In this document: positions 33,200 to 45,221 of the stretch, piece after piece
Layout: each line of letters opens with the position of its first letter
How positions within the stretch are numbered: the stretch's first letter is position 1
NCBI GenBank assembly: GCA_016858145.1
Contig: JAEHOE010000024.1
Coordinates: 62,001 to 126,000, forward strand
From: Edaphochlamys debaryana
Lineage: Eukaryota > Chlorophyta > Chlorophyceae > Chlamydomonadales
Direction: 5' to 3'
Length of the DNA stretch: 64,000 nucleotides
Position numbers and translations under genes: made by a program
The notes under the pieces: model-generated
The model's database searches: none
What the model saw: the letters and a program-made list of their open reading frames with translations, nothing else
What the model was told of the DNA's origin: nothing

Positions 33200-36100
33200 C
33201 CTCGCCGCCGCAGCCGCCTGGCTGCCGCCCGCGTGGCCCCACCTCCTGCAGCTCCTCTCCGACCCACATCACGACGTGCGCTCCGCCGCCGCCGCGCTGC
33301 TGGGCCACCTGGGCGCGGCCCTGGCCTGCGGCCGGGAGCCCCGCCTGGCCGGCCGCCTGCCCCCCGGGGCACTCCTGGACTGGGGCCTGGCCGTGCTCGG
33401 CCACGGCTCCGCGCTGCCCGCGGCGCAGCGCATGACCCCCGAGGCGCGGGTGGGTCGGGAAGGGGGCACAGGGACTGACGGGCCACGGCGGGGACTGCGG
33501 CGGGGTCGGTGAGTGGTTGGCACGGGCTCTGCTTCTGTTGACTATACCCACACCGCGATCTGCCGCCCATCCCTAACCCGCAGGAGGCGGCGCTGTGCGC
33601 GCTGCACGCCTGCGCCTCGGCCCTTCCTTCGCCCCGCCTGGAGCCGTACGCCCAGTCGCTGCTGCGTCTGGTGTGCGGCCTGCTGGAGGCCCCCGCCACG
33701 CCCCTGCGCCTGCTGGGCCCCCTCATGCGCCAGCTCATGGCCGCACTGCCCGCGGCGCCGCTGGCGGCCCTGGGCCAGGCCTTTGGAGACCTGGTCGACC
33801 TGCTCTGCGGCTGGGCGCTGGGCGGGGGCGTAGCGGAGCAGGACAGGTAAGGGGCCGTTGCTGGGGCTGAGGCTGGGGCTGAGGTCAGGGCTGAGGTGGG
33901 GCATAGCCAGGGCGACGCTGTTCTTGGACCACTTGGTTCGGTTTTGCGTTGCTCCCGCAGGCACCAGGTCCGCCTCGTCCTGCACGCGCTGCGGCCCCAG
34001 TGGCACAGCCACCCCGACCTCACCGCCTCGCTCACCGCCAACATGCTCGGAGACGCAGCCGAGGCGGCCGCCGCCGCTGCCGCCGCCGCCGCCTCTTCCA
34101 AACCCTCCGAGGCCGCCGCGCAGGCCGCCTCCTGCCTCCAGCTCGCTCAGCTCCTCACAGACATCCTCTCAGCGGCCTCGCTCCGCCCCGTGTCCCGCCT
34201 GGCCTCGCCATCGCCCGCGGCGCAAAGCGGAGCCGTGCACCCCTCACAGCTCACCCTGTGGGCCCTGCCTGCACAGCTCACAGCTCGCCCTGCCCTTCAC
34301 AGCGCCATACGGCGCGGCTCTGGTGCCGCACATGCAACACGCGTTCCCGGTGCCACAACAGGGCCCCGCTGCCCCGCCACCGCCGCAACAGCCGCCGCCG
34401 GCGCTGCCGCTGGCGCTCAGCGCGCTCCTGCCCACCCGGCCCGCCGCCGACACCGCTCGCCACATCGCGCAGCTGTACCCGCGCTTCCTTTCAATTCTCA
34501 AGCTTCTTAGACAGACCCTCGCTGGACTAGACGCGTCTGACCTTGCCGCCGCTGGCATTGACCTCCTCGCGGGCTCCAGTGCCGCCAGCGGCGGCGGCAG
34601 CGGCGGCGACAGGTCCAGCGGCGCAGATGCGGCCTGGCCCGGCCGCTTGTGTGGCTCTGTGGAGGCCCTGGCGGAGAGCACAGCGTCCGTGGTGGCGGCG
34701 CTGGATGCGAGGGACGTGGAGGATGTGTGGAAGGCCGTGTGCAGCAGTGCTAGTGACGGCGGCGGCAGCGGCAGCAAGGCCGCGGCGGGTGCCGGTGCCG
34801 AGGGTCGAGCGAGCCTGGAGGACCTCGCAGCGCGCCTGAAGACCCTGACTGTCTCTCAAGCGAAGCCAGGGGCTGAGGTGGCGGTCGGGGCGTCGGAGTT
34901 GTGGGGAGATATTTTGGGCCCTGTGGGCGCCGCCGCTGCGGCGGCGGGGTTGCGGCTGGCGAACGTCGAAGGGGCTTCTGCTGCCGCCGCCGCTACTTTG
35001 CCGCTGGGCCGCCGCGAGGTGCTGCGGCTATGGGCGCTGCAGGAGGGGCTCAAATGGGCTTTCGCGGCCCTGGGCGGCGCGGCCCCTTCCCCGACCGCCC
35101 CGCCGGCTAGCACCGTCAGCATTTCTGCCGCCGCCGGACCCTTGTCCGGCGCGCCAGGGCCAGGACCGGACGCCGTCGCCCTTGTGGGGCTGTCCGCACA
35201 CCTTCTGCGTTTCGCTGAGGCGGAGCCAAGGCCTCCGTCAGGGAGTTCTGGCGGCAGCGACGGCGGCAGCGGCGGTGCAGGCGTGGTCGGGCGTGTGTTG
35301 GTTTTGGAGCTGGTCCTGGAGCGCGGGGTGGCGCCACTGCGGTAAGTTGGGGGGCACCCAGTGGTAAAAGGCGGGGCTGACGGTGGGAAAGGGTACTGAC
35401 CTGCAACAGGCCACCTGGTCCAGTGATGTTGCTGTCTGCGACCCGCATGAGCACAGTTGCTGCTGCCTTTCCCCTTTCGCCGTAGGGCCTGCCCTGAACC
35501 GGCGGCCGCGGCTTGTCCCCGACGGCGGCTGCAGGAGGCGGCGATGAGCGGGCGGCCCAGGCGGCGGCGGCGTTCAGCCTGGCGGTACTGCAGGCGGCCT
35601 GCAGCAAGGCGCTCCTGCCACCGAGTTCTGCGGCTCGGGTTGAGGCCCTGGCTTGGCGGGCCCTGCGCGCAGCCATGCCCGCAGCTATGACGGCGGCGCC
35701 GGAAGCTTTGGGCAGCAGCGGCGTGGCGGACGACCTGCGGATAGACGAGCGGCTGATGCAGGTGGGGGCGCAGGGGCCAAGAGGATTGTCATGTGGGTTG
35801 GGGAGGAGAGGGGTTGCGGGAAACGACTTGGCGCGCTGAAGCAAGACGGGCTCACGTCATCTGTCCATCGGGAAACGGGAAGCGGGAAGGAAGGAGGGGG
35901 CTTGCAGGAGGCTGGGCGCCGGGTAGGTGGGAAGAGCGGGGCCATGAGTTTGAGCCGAGAGGTGCACGCCCGTCCACCCTTGCCTCCCCCGTGCCCGCCC
36001 TCCTCACCCCGCCCAGCTGCTCCGAGCCATTCGCTCGCTCCCCGCCGCCGACCCCGACGCCGCCGCCCGCGGACTGCCGGGCGCCGTGCGGGACCTGGCC

Positions 36101-38081
36101 GTGACCCCCCTGGGCCCCCGCGCGGGCCTCATCCAGTGGGTGCCCGCCACTACCTCCATGCTGGCCGTGTTCAGGGCCTGGCAGGTACGTGCTGCGCCAT
36201 GCTGTGCGTGCTGCGCGCCTCTGCGCCGCCTTCCTCTGCGTGCTGCGCCTGCTCTTTATACCGCTTGCTCGTGTCCACGTGCGCTATGAGCATTGGTCGT
36301 CCTGTCAGCACAACCAAAGCAGAGGCAAAAGCGAGGTATGCCCACGTTGGAAAATGCCGTACCCCTCCCGCCCCGGGCCCCCATCCTGCAGGGGAGCGTC
36401 CTGGAGCGCCACGCGGCCATGGCGGCTGCCAGGGCCGAGGGCGCCGCCAAGGCCGCCGCGGAGGGCGTGCCGCCGCCGCCCGAGCTGGAGCCGCCGCCGG
36501 CCGCCGCCGCCTCCCGACCCATGGACCTGTTCTATGCCACTCTGGTCCCCGCGCTGCAGGTGGGGGGTCAGGCCACCGGGTTTGGTTTGGGGGTGGAACC
36601 AACGGGGGCCCAGATGAAGTCTAGTTGTGGGGTATGGTGAACATGAGGGCCGAGAGGCAGCGGTTGTGGGCGGCGCCTGCAGAGGACTTGTTGCCAGGGA
36701 TGCGGCTAACTGGCGACCGACGCTGGCCTGTGGCCTATTGAGCCCATCCGCATAACAAGTCCATCCCCTCACACCCCCGCAACCCGCCCATGCAGGACCG
36801 CGGTCTATCCTCCTGGTCGTCTGGCGCTGCTGACTCGGCTGCAGGCGGCGGGGGATGGCCTGCCGGGGGTGCAGAGGGCGCTGGGGCAGTGGGAGGCCGC
36901 CAGCGCGAGCGCTGCAAACCAGGTGAGGGTGACGGCTTGCGGTGGATACAGGGCATGCAAGCATCACGGGCATTCCACCCGGTCACATGGGCCTCCTGTC
37001 CACGCAGCTCTGTCCTTAACGGCCACTCCTGCTCGGGATTCGACCGAAGCTGTCCCTCTCCTCCCCCCCTCCCCTCCCCTCCCACCCACCCCCAGGTGGT
37101 GGCGCTGCTCCGCGGCGCCCCCGAGCAGTTCCCCGTGGACACGGCCCTGGCGGCGCAGCGGGCGCAAGGCCTGCTGGCGCGGAGGGGGGCCTGGCTGGCG
37201 GAGGCCAGGGCGGCGGAGGCCCGGTGTGCCAGGTGCGAATCTGCGGACCCGCAGCGCGCAGATGCGTCGACGTGTGCCCGCGCCCATCCCCTTCGGCTCC
37301 GTTTCGCTGTCCACACACCCGACGGCGACAGCCTTAGTCCCCTGTCCGCACGACCAGATGACCCCTCGCATGCCGTTCCAGCTTGCCAACTCGCTTCGCA
37401 CCACCCTCCCGACCTCTCACGACACCACCACACGACCCCAGGTGGCCGAGGCTCTGCCCTGCCCTCTCACCAAACCCCCTCCCCGCATGAATGCGCCATC
37501 TCCCAGCTGCGCGTGGAGCTCTCGGCACTGGCCTCCGCCGCCGCCAGCATCGCTGCCGCCGTGCAGTCCAAGCACCTGCTCCCGGCCTCGGCAGCCGACG
37601 AGGCCCAGCCGGGGTCCACCGGCGCCCAGCCGGGCCAGGGCGGGCCCCAGGGCCAGACGCCCGGCAGCCAGACGCCGCCGCTGCCAGCAGGCGCCTCCGC
37701 GGGCCCTTCGCAAGTGGCGGATGACGCCAATTGAGGCGCCGACGGAACCGGTGCTGACGGCAGCGGCAAGCCAGGGGGCGGCGGCGCAGCAGCGCCTGGC
37801 GGCGGCGGCGGCAGACCATGTTCAGCACCACCGCTCGCGGCGGTCCGCCGCCGACAAGGCGCGCCGCCGGGCCTTCGCCGCTGGCGCTCTGCGTCGGTTT
37901 GTTGCGAAGTTGGAGGGTCGCGACGCCGCACTCGACGCCAGGAACGCATCCGGTGGCGGCCAGCCGACGGCGGCGGGTGTACCGCTGTCTGTTGGCTGAC
38001 CAGGTGGAGGTACTTGTACGGCAGGGGACCAGTATGGAGCGGCTAGCGCAGATGTACGAGGGTTGGACGGCATGGATCTAG
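33200..38081 (+). pseudogene. SMG1: SMG1-like PIKK, kinase core missing, FATC frameshifted
   Basis: SMG1 is the PI3K-related kinase that phosphorylates UPF1 in nonsense-mediated decay. Recognisable exons: 33200-33449 and 33584-33846 (HEAT-like helices; LVDLLCGWAL), 33961-about 34190, 34303-35341 (TARHIAQLYPRFLSILK), 35535-35761 ending DDLRIDERLMQ (N-lobe), 36017-36184 with VTPLGPRAGLIQWVP, 36392-36559, 36796-36922, 37096-37232, 37507 onward, and a C-terminus reading KLEGRD, then LAQMYEGWTAWI (SMG1-type FATC), stop 38079-38081. After 36559 the HRD- and DFG-bearing C-lobe is absent; the next exon matches the region near the C-terminus of SMG1. The joins 35341/35535 and 36559/36796 do not keep phase, and one extra G at 37994-37995 shifts the frame within FATC. 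There is no start codon. It is probably a deleted remnant; a collapsed assembly is the alternative. Confidence 0.8.
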
Positions 38082-38698
38082 CAGGGGGGCCGCGGCCCCC
38101 TGTGGTGCATGTGGCTGCCCGGCGGTGCAAGGTCGCTGGGAAGTGTGGAGGCTGTGATGATGACTGGGCCCACAGATGTAGGCGCGGGACCCAACCGTAA
38201 CGCTCCGCTTAAGCCAGAGTCGAGGTCACGCATGTGCAAACGCAAGCTGCGCACGCTTGCGCCACTTTCTCTGCACGCCGCCCCTCTTCTGTTTCCACCC
38301 GGCGTGAGCCCACGTGCCGTCAGCTTGACGGGGGCATACCTCTCTGCTCAACGAGTAACAGCCCGGCACAGTTAAACGGAGCCAGCACAACACCACACCA
38401 GCGCATCACTGCATGAGCCTCCCGGAAGAGCAATCACCACTCTACACGACCCTGAATCTACCCGCGGGTTTGCACACCAGTTCCACGCCCACAAGATGCT
38501 GCCCAGCCTCACGTGCCCTTGGCCCGATGCGGCCCAAGCACGGCGGGGGTCGTAGGTCTGCGGCCGCCTCCCCCGCCGCCTGGATGCCCGTGGGGCCCCA
38601 CCAGCAGCCCCCTCGCCGCCGGCTGGCTGATGCCAAGCGGCAGCTGCAGGCTTGCCTGGCCCCGGCCGCCGCTCCAGCCCGCATATTGAGCTGACCTG
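38082..38698. other. Gap between SMG1 remnant and coiled-coil gene
   Basis: A plus-strand frame 38413-38694 (93 codons, Pro/Ala/Arg-rich) ends just before the next start codon. It is not recognised and may be 5' UTR of the following gene. Nothing else is supportable. Confidence 0.4.
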
Positions 38699-39635
38699 AT
38701 GCCCAGCTGCGCGCATGTGGGTGCCGGTCCAGCAGCGCAGCCTCATGGGCCTTACGAGCGCAAACCAGACCTAGCGGGCTTGCTGGCCTCTCCCGCTTGT
38801 CTCCTCCTCACTACGGCGAATCTGCTATTATGCATCTTTCAAATGTGCTTCCCGTCGCCCTTTCGCCCGGTGGTTTTGCTCTTCACGTTGCTCTTCGCCA
38901 TTCTCTTGCTCGGTGCAGCCATCATCGTGGCCGTGCAGCAGTGGGCGATAAAGCAGCAGTCTCCATGGAGTATGCTGTGGAGTATGCTGGTGCGTTGCCG
39001 TCGCCTTGCCCCCGGTGCTTAACCATCTCCCCTCGGGTACTCCAACCCCGCCGTGTCCTAAGGCAGACTGCTGACAGCCTGCTCCCATCCTTCACCTGCA
39101 GAGCACCCTTGACAGGATCGCGGAAAAGTTGGACAGGGTTGTGGAGATATTGGGGAGGGCCGACAGCTTTGGGCAGAAGGTGGATGCGCTGAGGGCCAAC
39201 GTAAAGGAGCAGGACAGCTTCGGGGAGAAGGTGGATGCACTGAGGGCCGACGTAAAGGAGCAGGACAGCTTCGGGGAGAAGGTGGATGTGCTGAGGGCCA
39301 GCGTAAAGGAGCAGGACAGCTTCGGGGAGAAGGTGGATGCGCTGAGGGCCGACGTAAAGGAGCAGGACAGCTTCGGGGAGAAGGTGGATGCACTGAGGGC
39401 CAACGTAAAGGAGCAGGACAGCTTCGGGGAGAAGGGTGGCCGGCTGGGGGAGAAGCTGGACGCGCTCATGAGCGCTGAGATCGAGCAGGCCGACGCGAAG
39501 GCTGACGCAAAAGCGCGCAAGGAAGCGACGGAGCTGCGCCTCATCGAGGCCTGGATTCGCGAGGCGCAGTGGTCCGCAGCCGGGCCGCAGGACCAACAGG
39601 CGGAGCCCCGCCGCGGCGCTAGCGGCAAGGAGTGA
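38699..39635 (+). CDS. Membrane-anchored protein with five 17-residue coiled-coil repeats
   Basis: Two exons, 38699-38989 and 39102-39635, join in phase 0 across a GTGCGT..CTGCAG intron and give 274 residues. From ATG 38699 there are two hydrophobic stretches; the second (PVVLLFTLLFAILLLGAAII) is a clear membrane helix. An inner ATG at 38843 would leave only that helix. Exon 2 starts STLDRIAEKLDRVVEIL and continues with five near-identical units of the form DSFGEKVDALRADVKEQ, then an acidic/Ala helix and a polar tail. The heptad pattern (V..L..V) predicts a coiled coil held at a membrane. I do not recognise the family and no function is inferred. TGTAA follows at 39728. Confidence 0.6.
39162..39437 (+). 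repeat. 51-bp coding minisatellite, five units
   Basis: The 17-codon unit repeats head to tail with one to three substitutions per copy (A/V, N/D/S changes). The array keeps frame throughout, and a partial sixth unit leads into the tail. Confidence 0.9.
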
Positions 39636-39727
39636 CAGGCTTTGGGAGGGGCTCATGCACCGTACGTGCTGTCAGGCATAATTGTGTTGTCGTACACCCA
39701 GTTGTGCTGGCATGCACCATGCAAGGT

Positions 39728-39732
39728 TGTAA
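39728..39732 (+). terminator. TGTAA polyadenylation-type signal
   Basis: Located 93 bases after the stop codon of the coiled-coil gene, in the correct orientation and at a usual distance. Confidence 0.55.
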
Positions 39733-39896
39733 GTAAGGTACGCTAGGTCGAGTGCATGCCGAGTGCCGGCGGCCGCAGCTCCGGGGCGGTGCCCGGGCTC
39801 AGGCTGAGGGCAGTGACGACGGCGAAGGGCTGGATGGGCCCTACGGCTGTAGAAGGGTGCCTAGCCGGGCCCCCTAGGCTAGGTTGATTGCATGCC

Positions 39897-39931
39897 GAAT
39901 GCACCATGCACCATGCACCATGCACCATGCA
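39897..39931 (+). repeat. 7-bp microsatellite
   Basis: Four to five tandem copies of CACCATG inside a short region of related CATGC words. Confidence 0.85.
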
Positions 39932-41739
39932 GGGTACTAACTAGTAAGTTGAGGCTAGGTCGTGTGGTTGTGCAAGGAGGGAGGGAGCGCTGGACGAAGG
40001 CTGAGGGCAGTGAAGGCTTAGGCCAGGATGGGTTCTGCGGTTGCTGAGGGGTGCCAAGTTGCCCGGGCCATTGAGCAGTGTGTGGAGGGCAGTAGGGAGG
40101 GGTTGCTGGCAGCTAGCGGGGCTGCGGGGCGACGCAGAGAGCTGTGTGTGGAAAGGAGCCGCTGCAGAGCGGTGCTGGCGTTGGAGGGCACGCAGGGAGG
40201 CAGGGGCCTGCCTTCGGCCCAGCTAGGAGTGGTGCCTAGATGGAGGGGGGGCCCGGGCTGGAGCGGCCCCTGGACCGCCTGGACCAACCTGGTCCGACCT
40301 CTGCTGGACCCGCAAGGGCCTGGAACGGACCCGCGGGGGCCTGGGCCGGACTCAAAAGAACCTGGTCCGCGTGTGTCAGGTGAGGTTGGGGGGACGGGGA
40401 TGCCCGGGAAAGCATGCTCGCCCGACATATGAGCACCTCCCCGCCTCCTCATCGGCCACTGCTCAGCATGCTCACAACCCCTGGCACCCCGTGTGCCCCA
40501 GGCAGGAGCGCCGCTCGGGGCAAGGGTGGATGGCCCTGTCAACGGCAGCAACCCCGACGGACCTGCACACAAGCAAGCCTCCACGGCGCCATCCTGGTCG
40601 CCCCGCGGCCGACTCCTGCCGCGGACGCCTCCGGCCGTCCGCAGCTCAGGTGGGCGGGTGTAAGGGCGGGCCTTGGGGGCTTGGGCTGGGCTTGGAGGCT
40701 GGTCTGCAGCGCATGGTGGGACCTTTGTGCAGGAGGGGGACGGGAAGGCAGGGTGGGGACACGTGATGGGAGGGGGGGGGCACAGTGAGCCTGCGCTCGT
40801 CAGGGGTGCAGAGCCAAGGGTGGGGCGCCGGGGCACGGGGGCATCCCGGGGAAAGACTCTGGCGGAGTAAAACTATGGGGCGCCCAAAGTGCATGCCCTC
40901 TCGTCCAACCGCACGGCGGCCGCGGCACACGCCCTCTACGACCCGCATACATGCGTGTCTTTGCTTCCCGCCCCCAGGCGACGATTTATCACCTCCGGCG
41001 TGGCGTCACTTGGTGACCGGGACTGGCTGCACAGCCATACGCACCCTGCTGTGCCCCGAGCAAACTTGCGCTCTGCGGAGCGCTGTGACCAATGAGCGGC
41101 CAGCAGCCGCCTGCGGTCTGTGACCCCGCGGCCTGAGGTTGGTACGGTATGAAGGGGCATCTAACGAGGCGTCACCAGCCGAGGGCCTGAACTGCTTGAG
41201 GATATATGTAGAGCCTGGCTGCTAGCTCGGCCCGACGCGTGAGGGACTCTGGCAGAGTGAGGATGTGGGGCGCCCATTTTGCAAGGCGGGTTGCTATGCA
41301 TGGCGGCTTGCGGTGAATGCATGGCGGGTGGATGCTTGGACGTGAGCTGTGGGCGCACGGGCTTGTGCGTGGGCGCTGCCTGCCCGGGTGCGGAGGGAGG
41401 GCGCAGGGCGGACGGGTGGCGGGGAGGCGGGCGGGCGCGTACCGGTAGGGCCGGCACTCTGGCGGCTTCCCCCAGGGCTTGCATGCATCTCTTAGCTAGA
41501 TGGCCGGGGCCATGCGGTTCGTGATGTGCTGCGTACCGCACGGCACCAGGGGGATGGTCTTGAGGACCGGGATGCCACCAGGCTGCACGTGCACGCGGTG
41601 CATCTAGGGCTTGCATGCACCCCCTGGACGGCCCGGGTCATGGGGTTTGGGATGTGCTGTGGTGTGGACGTGTGGTGCTGTACGAGGGAGTGGTCTTGCG
41701 ACCACTGTTGTGAGGAGGCTGCCATCAGGCTGCACGTTG

Positions 41740-43040
41740 AGCGGTGAAGGTGGGAGGGAACGTGATGTGGCAGGGGCCGGTTGCCGGTTGCCGGGTGTCC
41801 ACCCGAGGATCAGGCGTGAGGGCTGAGGCGCGGACACGTGCCCAGTGTGCCTGCCCTGCCCTGCCCTGGTGAAGGTGGGAGGGGACGTGATGTGGGATAG
41901 TGGGGGCCGGTTGCCGGGTCTAGAGACGGAGGGATGGGCCGTGACCGCTGTGGGCGAGGTTCCGGCACTTCCGTGACGTGCGTGCGGAAGCGCCATGCTG
42001 GCTGGCCCACCTCGGTCCTTGTCTCCTGTGGATCCCTGTGGCCTGTGCCGTGCCTGGACAGGCTGTCAATCCAGCAGGGCCCTGCGCCCCTGCATTGCAA
42101 CCATGCACGCTCCGCCAGCTACCCTTCCCCAGCCCTTCCCCAGCCCTTCCCCAGCCCTTCCCCAGGCACCCAGCCCTTACCCGAGCGTGAAAAGGTTGCG
42201 GGGGCTCAGCAGTCCAGGAACAGACCCCACCCAGCCCCACCCCGACTCGTGAGCGTGCTGCACGACGAAGTGGCGGGCTGCTGTCGTGTGGGGCCTTGCG
42301 TCTGCTTGGAGCGCCGTGTGCAGCAGGGTGCAGCTGGCTGGAAAGGGCGGAGTTGCGTCATCCGGGGTGGTCTCTGCGGCTGATACCAGCACGGGGCTGT
42401 GGCGTCGAGGGAAGGTATGCAAGCCAGAGTAGCAGCGTCATTCGGGTGGAAAACCTTTGCGGCCTAGCCCACCGAAGGGGCCGGGGGAGCCGTCGGGGGG
42501 AGAGAGATGTCGGCAGCCGGGGTTTGACGAGAACTACGGGGCAGGGGCAGGGGCGAGGTGGTTTCAGGATGCGGTGCTGCCGTACGATGCTGCCGTACGA
42601 TCCATCCGGGGAGACCTTCATGCATTGTAACCGCCAGGGACTGGCTGCACCGCTCCGGCACCAGATGACGCGTTGGGTCTGGGCCTATCTTTCTCCGCTC
42701 GGGCATAAGGCGTGAGGGCTGAGGCGCAGACACGTGCCCAGTGTGCCTGCCTGCCCTGGGCGCCTGGGTCAAGCGAGATGCGGGGAGAAGCCCTCTCAGA
42801 CTGAAGAGACTGAGAATGCCACGAGGGCACAGGTCTGGGTCATCCCCGCAGCACTCCAGGAACAGACTCCCACCCCGACCCGAGAGCGTGCTGCACGAGG
42901 CCCTGCGTCTGCTCGGTCCTCGGAGCACCGTGTGCAGCCGTGTGCAGCTGGCCGGGCTGTGGCGTTGAGGGGAGGCAGCGTCATTCGGGTGGAAACCTTT
43001 GCCGACTGAAGGGGCCGGGGGAGCCGTCGTGTGGAAGCGG
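41740..43040 (+). repeat. Imperfect dispersed direct duplication
   Basis: Several blocks recur in the same orientation. GTGAGGGCTGAGGCGC and following bases occur near 41816 and 42713. AGTCCAGGAACAGAC with GAGCGTGCTGCACGA occurs near 42210-42265 and CACTCCAGGAACAGAC with GAGCGTGCTGCACGA near 42851-42898. GCGTCATTCGGGTGGAAA with GGGGCCGGGGGAGCCGTCG occurs near 42434-42495 and 42977-43029. The spacing varies, so this is an eroded duplication or two copies of an old repeat. Confidence 0.7.
42117..42168 (+). repeat. 11-bp tandem repeat
   Basis: About four consecutive copies of CCCTTCCCCAG. Confidence 0.85.
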
Positions 43041-43480
43041 GAAGCTGCACGACGCGCATGACTGGGCCCACACCGCAAGGCCCAGCCTTGGTGCACCCTC
43101 TAGAACCTGGCGCTGCATCGCTGATACACATCGATACAGCGATAGAAGCTTGCAACGTAGAAGGCCGCTCTCTCCGAAACACCTGCGCGACACCTTATTA
43201 CCTCGCCCTCCTGGAGGTCGCATACCTTGCACAGCCACTATCTTTGCTCAACTGAGCTCGGAGGCGCTTGGGCCTCGTTGGGCCTCGGCGTCGTCGTCGC
43301 TCATCGGTGCGCAACTTTGCTCGCACCCGCCCTCGCGTTCTGTGACTCTCCTCTCCTCGCGACGCTTGTCGCCGTCGCGGGGCTCAGGGCACTCCCGTTC
43401 TTGCCTACGCGGCCGCTCACAGCCTATCACTCCTTCCACGCCCGCGCAGGGTGACGCACCGGGCTCCGGCACCCAACAGC

Positions 43481-45221
43481 ATGGTCGGCCCCGCGCGCTC
43501 CCACACCCCCGCCGCTACAACTGCCACTGCCGCTCCCACTGCCAGTGCCCCTACCTCTGCCGATGTCGGTGCGGCGGCTGCTGACGCAGCCCTGCAGCTG
43601 TCTTTGCTGGTTGAGGAGGCGCTGCGGCGCGTGGCGGCTGCGGCGCTGAAGGAGTCGGGGCTGTACGTCAAGGAGGAGTGGGTGGGTGCAGGCGCGGGGC
43701 GGGTGGGGAGGGGCAAGGAGTCTGGGTCCTTCCGTGGGGCTGACCCTGTCTGCCCGCCTTGCGGAGGGCTTGCTGGGGGCCTGGTTCCCAACTGGGGACG
43801 CGAACCGTACTGGACAGGACCGTGCCGGGATCCGTGCCAAGCGTTTCCCCCACCCTCCCTGGCCCCCTCCCCCGACCCCCCGCGCCCCGAAGGTCCGAGA
43901 CCTGCTGTGTGACAGCGTCGTGGCGGATCTGCAGGAGGGCGGGTGTACGGCAGGCGAGGATGACGCGTACGGCAGGTTCCAGGCGCTGCTGTACGAGCAG
44001 CTGCCGCAGGTGGGGGCTGGGGCGTGGGGCCAGGGCCTCAGGGGAGGGGACACACGCGGTGGCACACACGGAGCCTGGACGGGACACGGTGGCAACACTG
44101 AGCCTTGACGGCGGCTATCAGGCATGTCCCCAGTGCAGCCGCGCAAGGCAGTGCGCAGCTGTCTGTGGCAGCGTTGTGCTCTGTTGGCACAGCTGGCGCG
44201 GTTGGCAGCCCCCCCGCCAGTCCCCTAATGGCCTAATCCCCTGTGCACTGTATCGACACTCGATGTCTCGAGGCTCTTCATCCTCGCCCCATGCTGCTGG
44301 TTGACCGTGCACCCCCTTCCCCCCCGGCCCCCCGCCAGGCTGAGGACGATGAGGTCCGGGGCTTCGCGGCCGCACTGCACCGGCACCTGGGGGAGGCACT
44401 GGAGGCGGCAGCGGCGGCGGCAGCGGGGGGCAGCGGCGGCAGCGACGACGAGGAGGAGGGGCCCATCGGGGGCTGCGCGCTGTGCGAGCGGCAGATGCCA
44501 CTCACCTTCCACCACCTCATCCCGAAGTGCGTGGGGGGCGGTGGAGGGTTCAAACGTTGGTGCGGTGGCGCGGCGGCCCCGGCACCGCCCGTTGTCCTCC
44601 TTGCTTACCGCACGTTACTTGGACCGCCGCCTTCAACCATTCATGCTTGGCTCAGACCGCGTCCTGTCCATCCCACTGCCCTTGCCCCACCCCACTCCGA
44701 AGGGACGTCCACTCGCGCTACAAGAAGAGGGGCCTGCTGAGCACCGAGCAGCTCAGCACGGGGGTCGACATCTGCCGGGCATGCCACTCGGCCATCCACC
44801 GCACGTACGACAACAAGACGCTGGCCGCGCAGTACGGCAGCCTGGAGGCACTGAAGCAGGTGGGGAGGCGAGGGGCGCACGTCCGGGGGTAGCACGGCCC
44901 AAGGTGTGTGTGGGCACGTGCACGGTGTTGGGGTCAGGGGGCTTTGCCAGCGGAGGGCACTGCAAGTGGCGGTTGGTGTCATCCGCCTCCCCTCGTCCGA
45001 CCCCTGCCCGATCCTTCGGTCTTTGCGTTGCGGAGGGCTTCGCAAGCACCGTCCCCTGCCTCAGCATGTGCCTCCCGACCGGCTCCTGCCCCCGTCCACC
45101 TCCCACCCGCCCGTTCCCCTCCCCACCCCCTCCGCTCCACCTCCCCCAGAGCGAGCCGCTCATGCGCTTCGTGGAGTGGGCGCGCAAGCAGAAGGTCAGG
45201 GTCCGGCCCAGGAAGCTGTGA
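43481..45221 (+). CDS. HNH-domain protein (HNH nuclease family)
   Basis: Five exons, 43481-43681, 43893-44009, 44339-44526, 44703-44859 and 45150-45221, join in frame and give 244 residues. The N-terminal half is an Ala-rich helical region; an acidic linker (SDDEEE) precedes the HNH region. The HNH core reads CALCERQMPLTFHHLIPK, then HSRYKKRGL, then DICRACHSAIHR and DNKTLA, i.e. two CxxC zinc pairs around the His-His catalytic turn and the final His. The protein ends with FVEWARKQKVRVRP, as in small eukaryotic HNH proteins of this type. The family has the fold of metal-dependent nucleases, but substrate and role in algae are not known to me. The start is the first ATG in the frame; an upstream GTG at 43451 is not preferred. 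Confidence 0.8.

Larger units (their letters stand above)
39733..43480. other. Repeat-rich intergenic region
   Basis: No gene is supportable in these 3.7 kb. The open frames are Gly/Arg/Pro-rich and their translations are not recognised. Contents seen: a CACCATG microsatellite (about 39897-39930), CTGGACC/GGTCC-rich boxes near 40257-40400, a CCCTTCCCCAG 11-bp tandem (about 42120-42168), and an imperfect duplication of several hundred bases (see separate entries). The right end is probably the promoter and 5' UTR of the HNH gene. Confidence 0.5.

Noticed and set aside
33858..35345. A 495-codon frame as an independent intact gene
   Set aside because: It is one large exon (from 34303) of the SMG1-like locus read back through the preceding intron and exon in the wrong frame.
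40028..40432. 134-codon plus-strand frame
   Set aside because: It is Gly/Arg-rich with no domain, no convincing splice sites and an opposite-strand frame of similar length.
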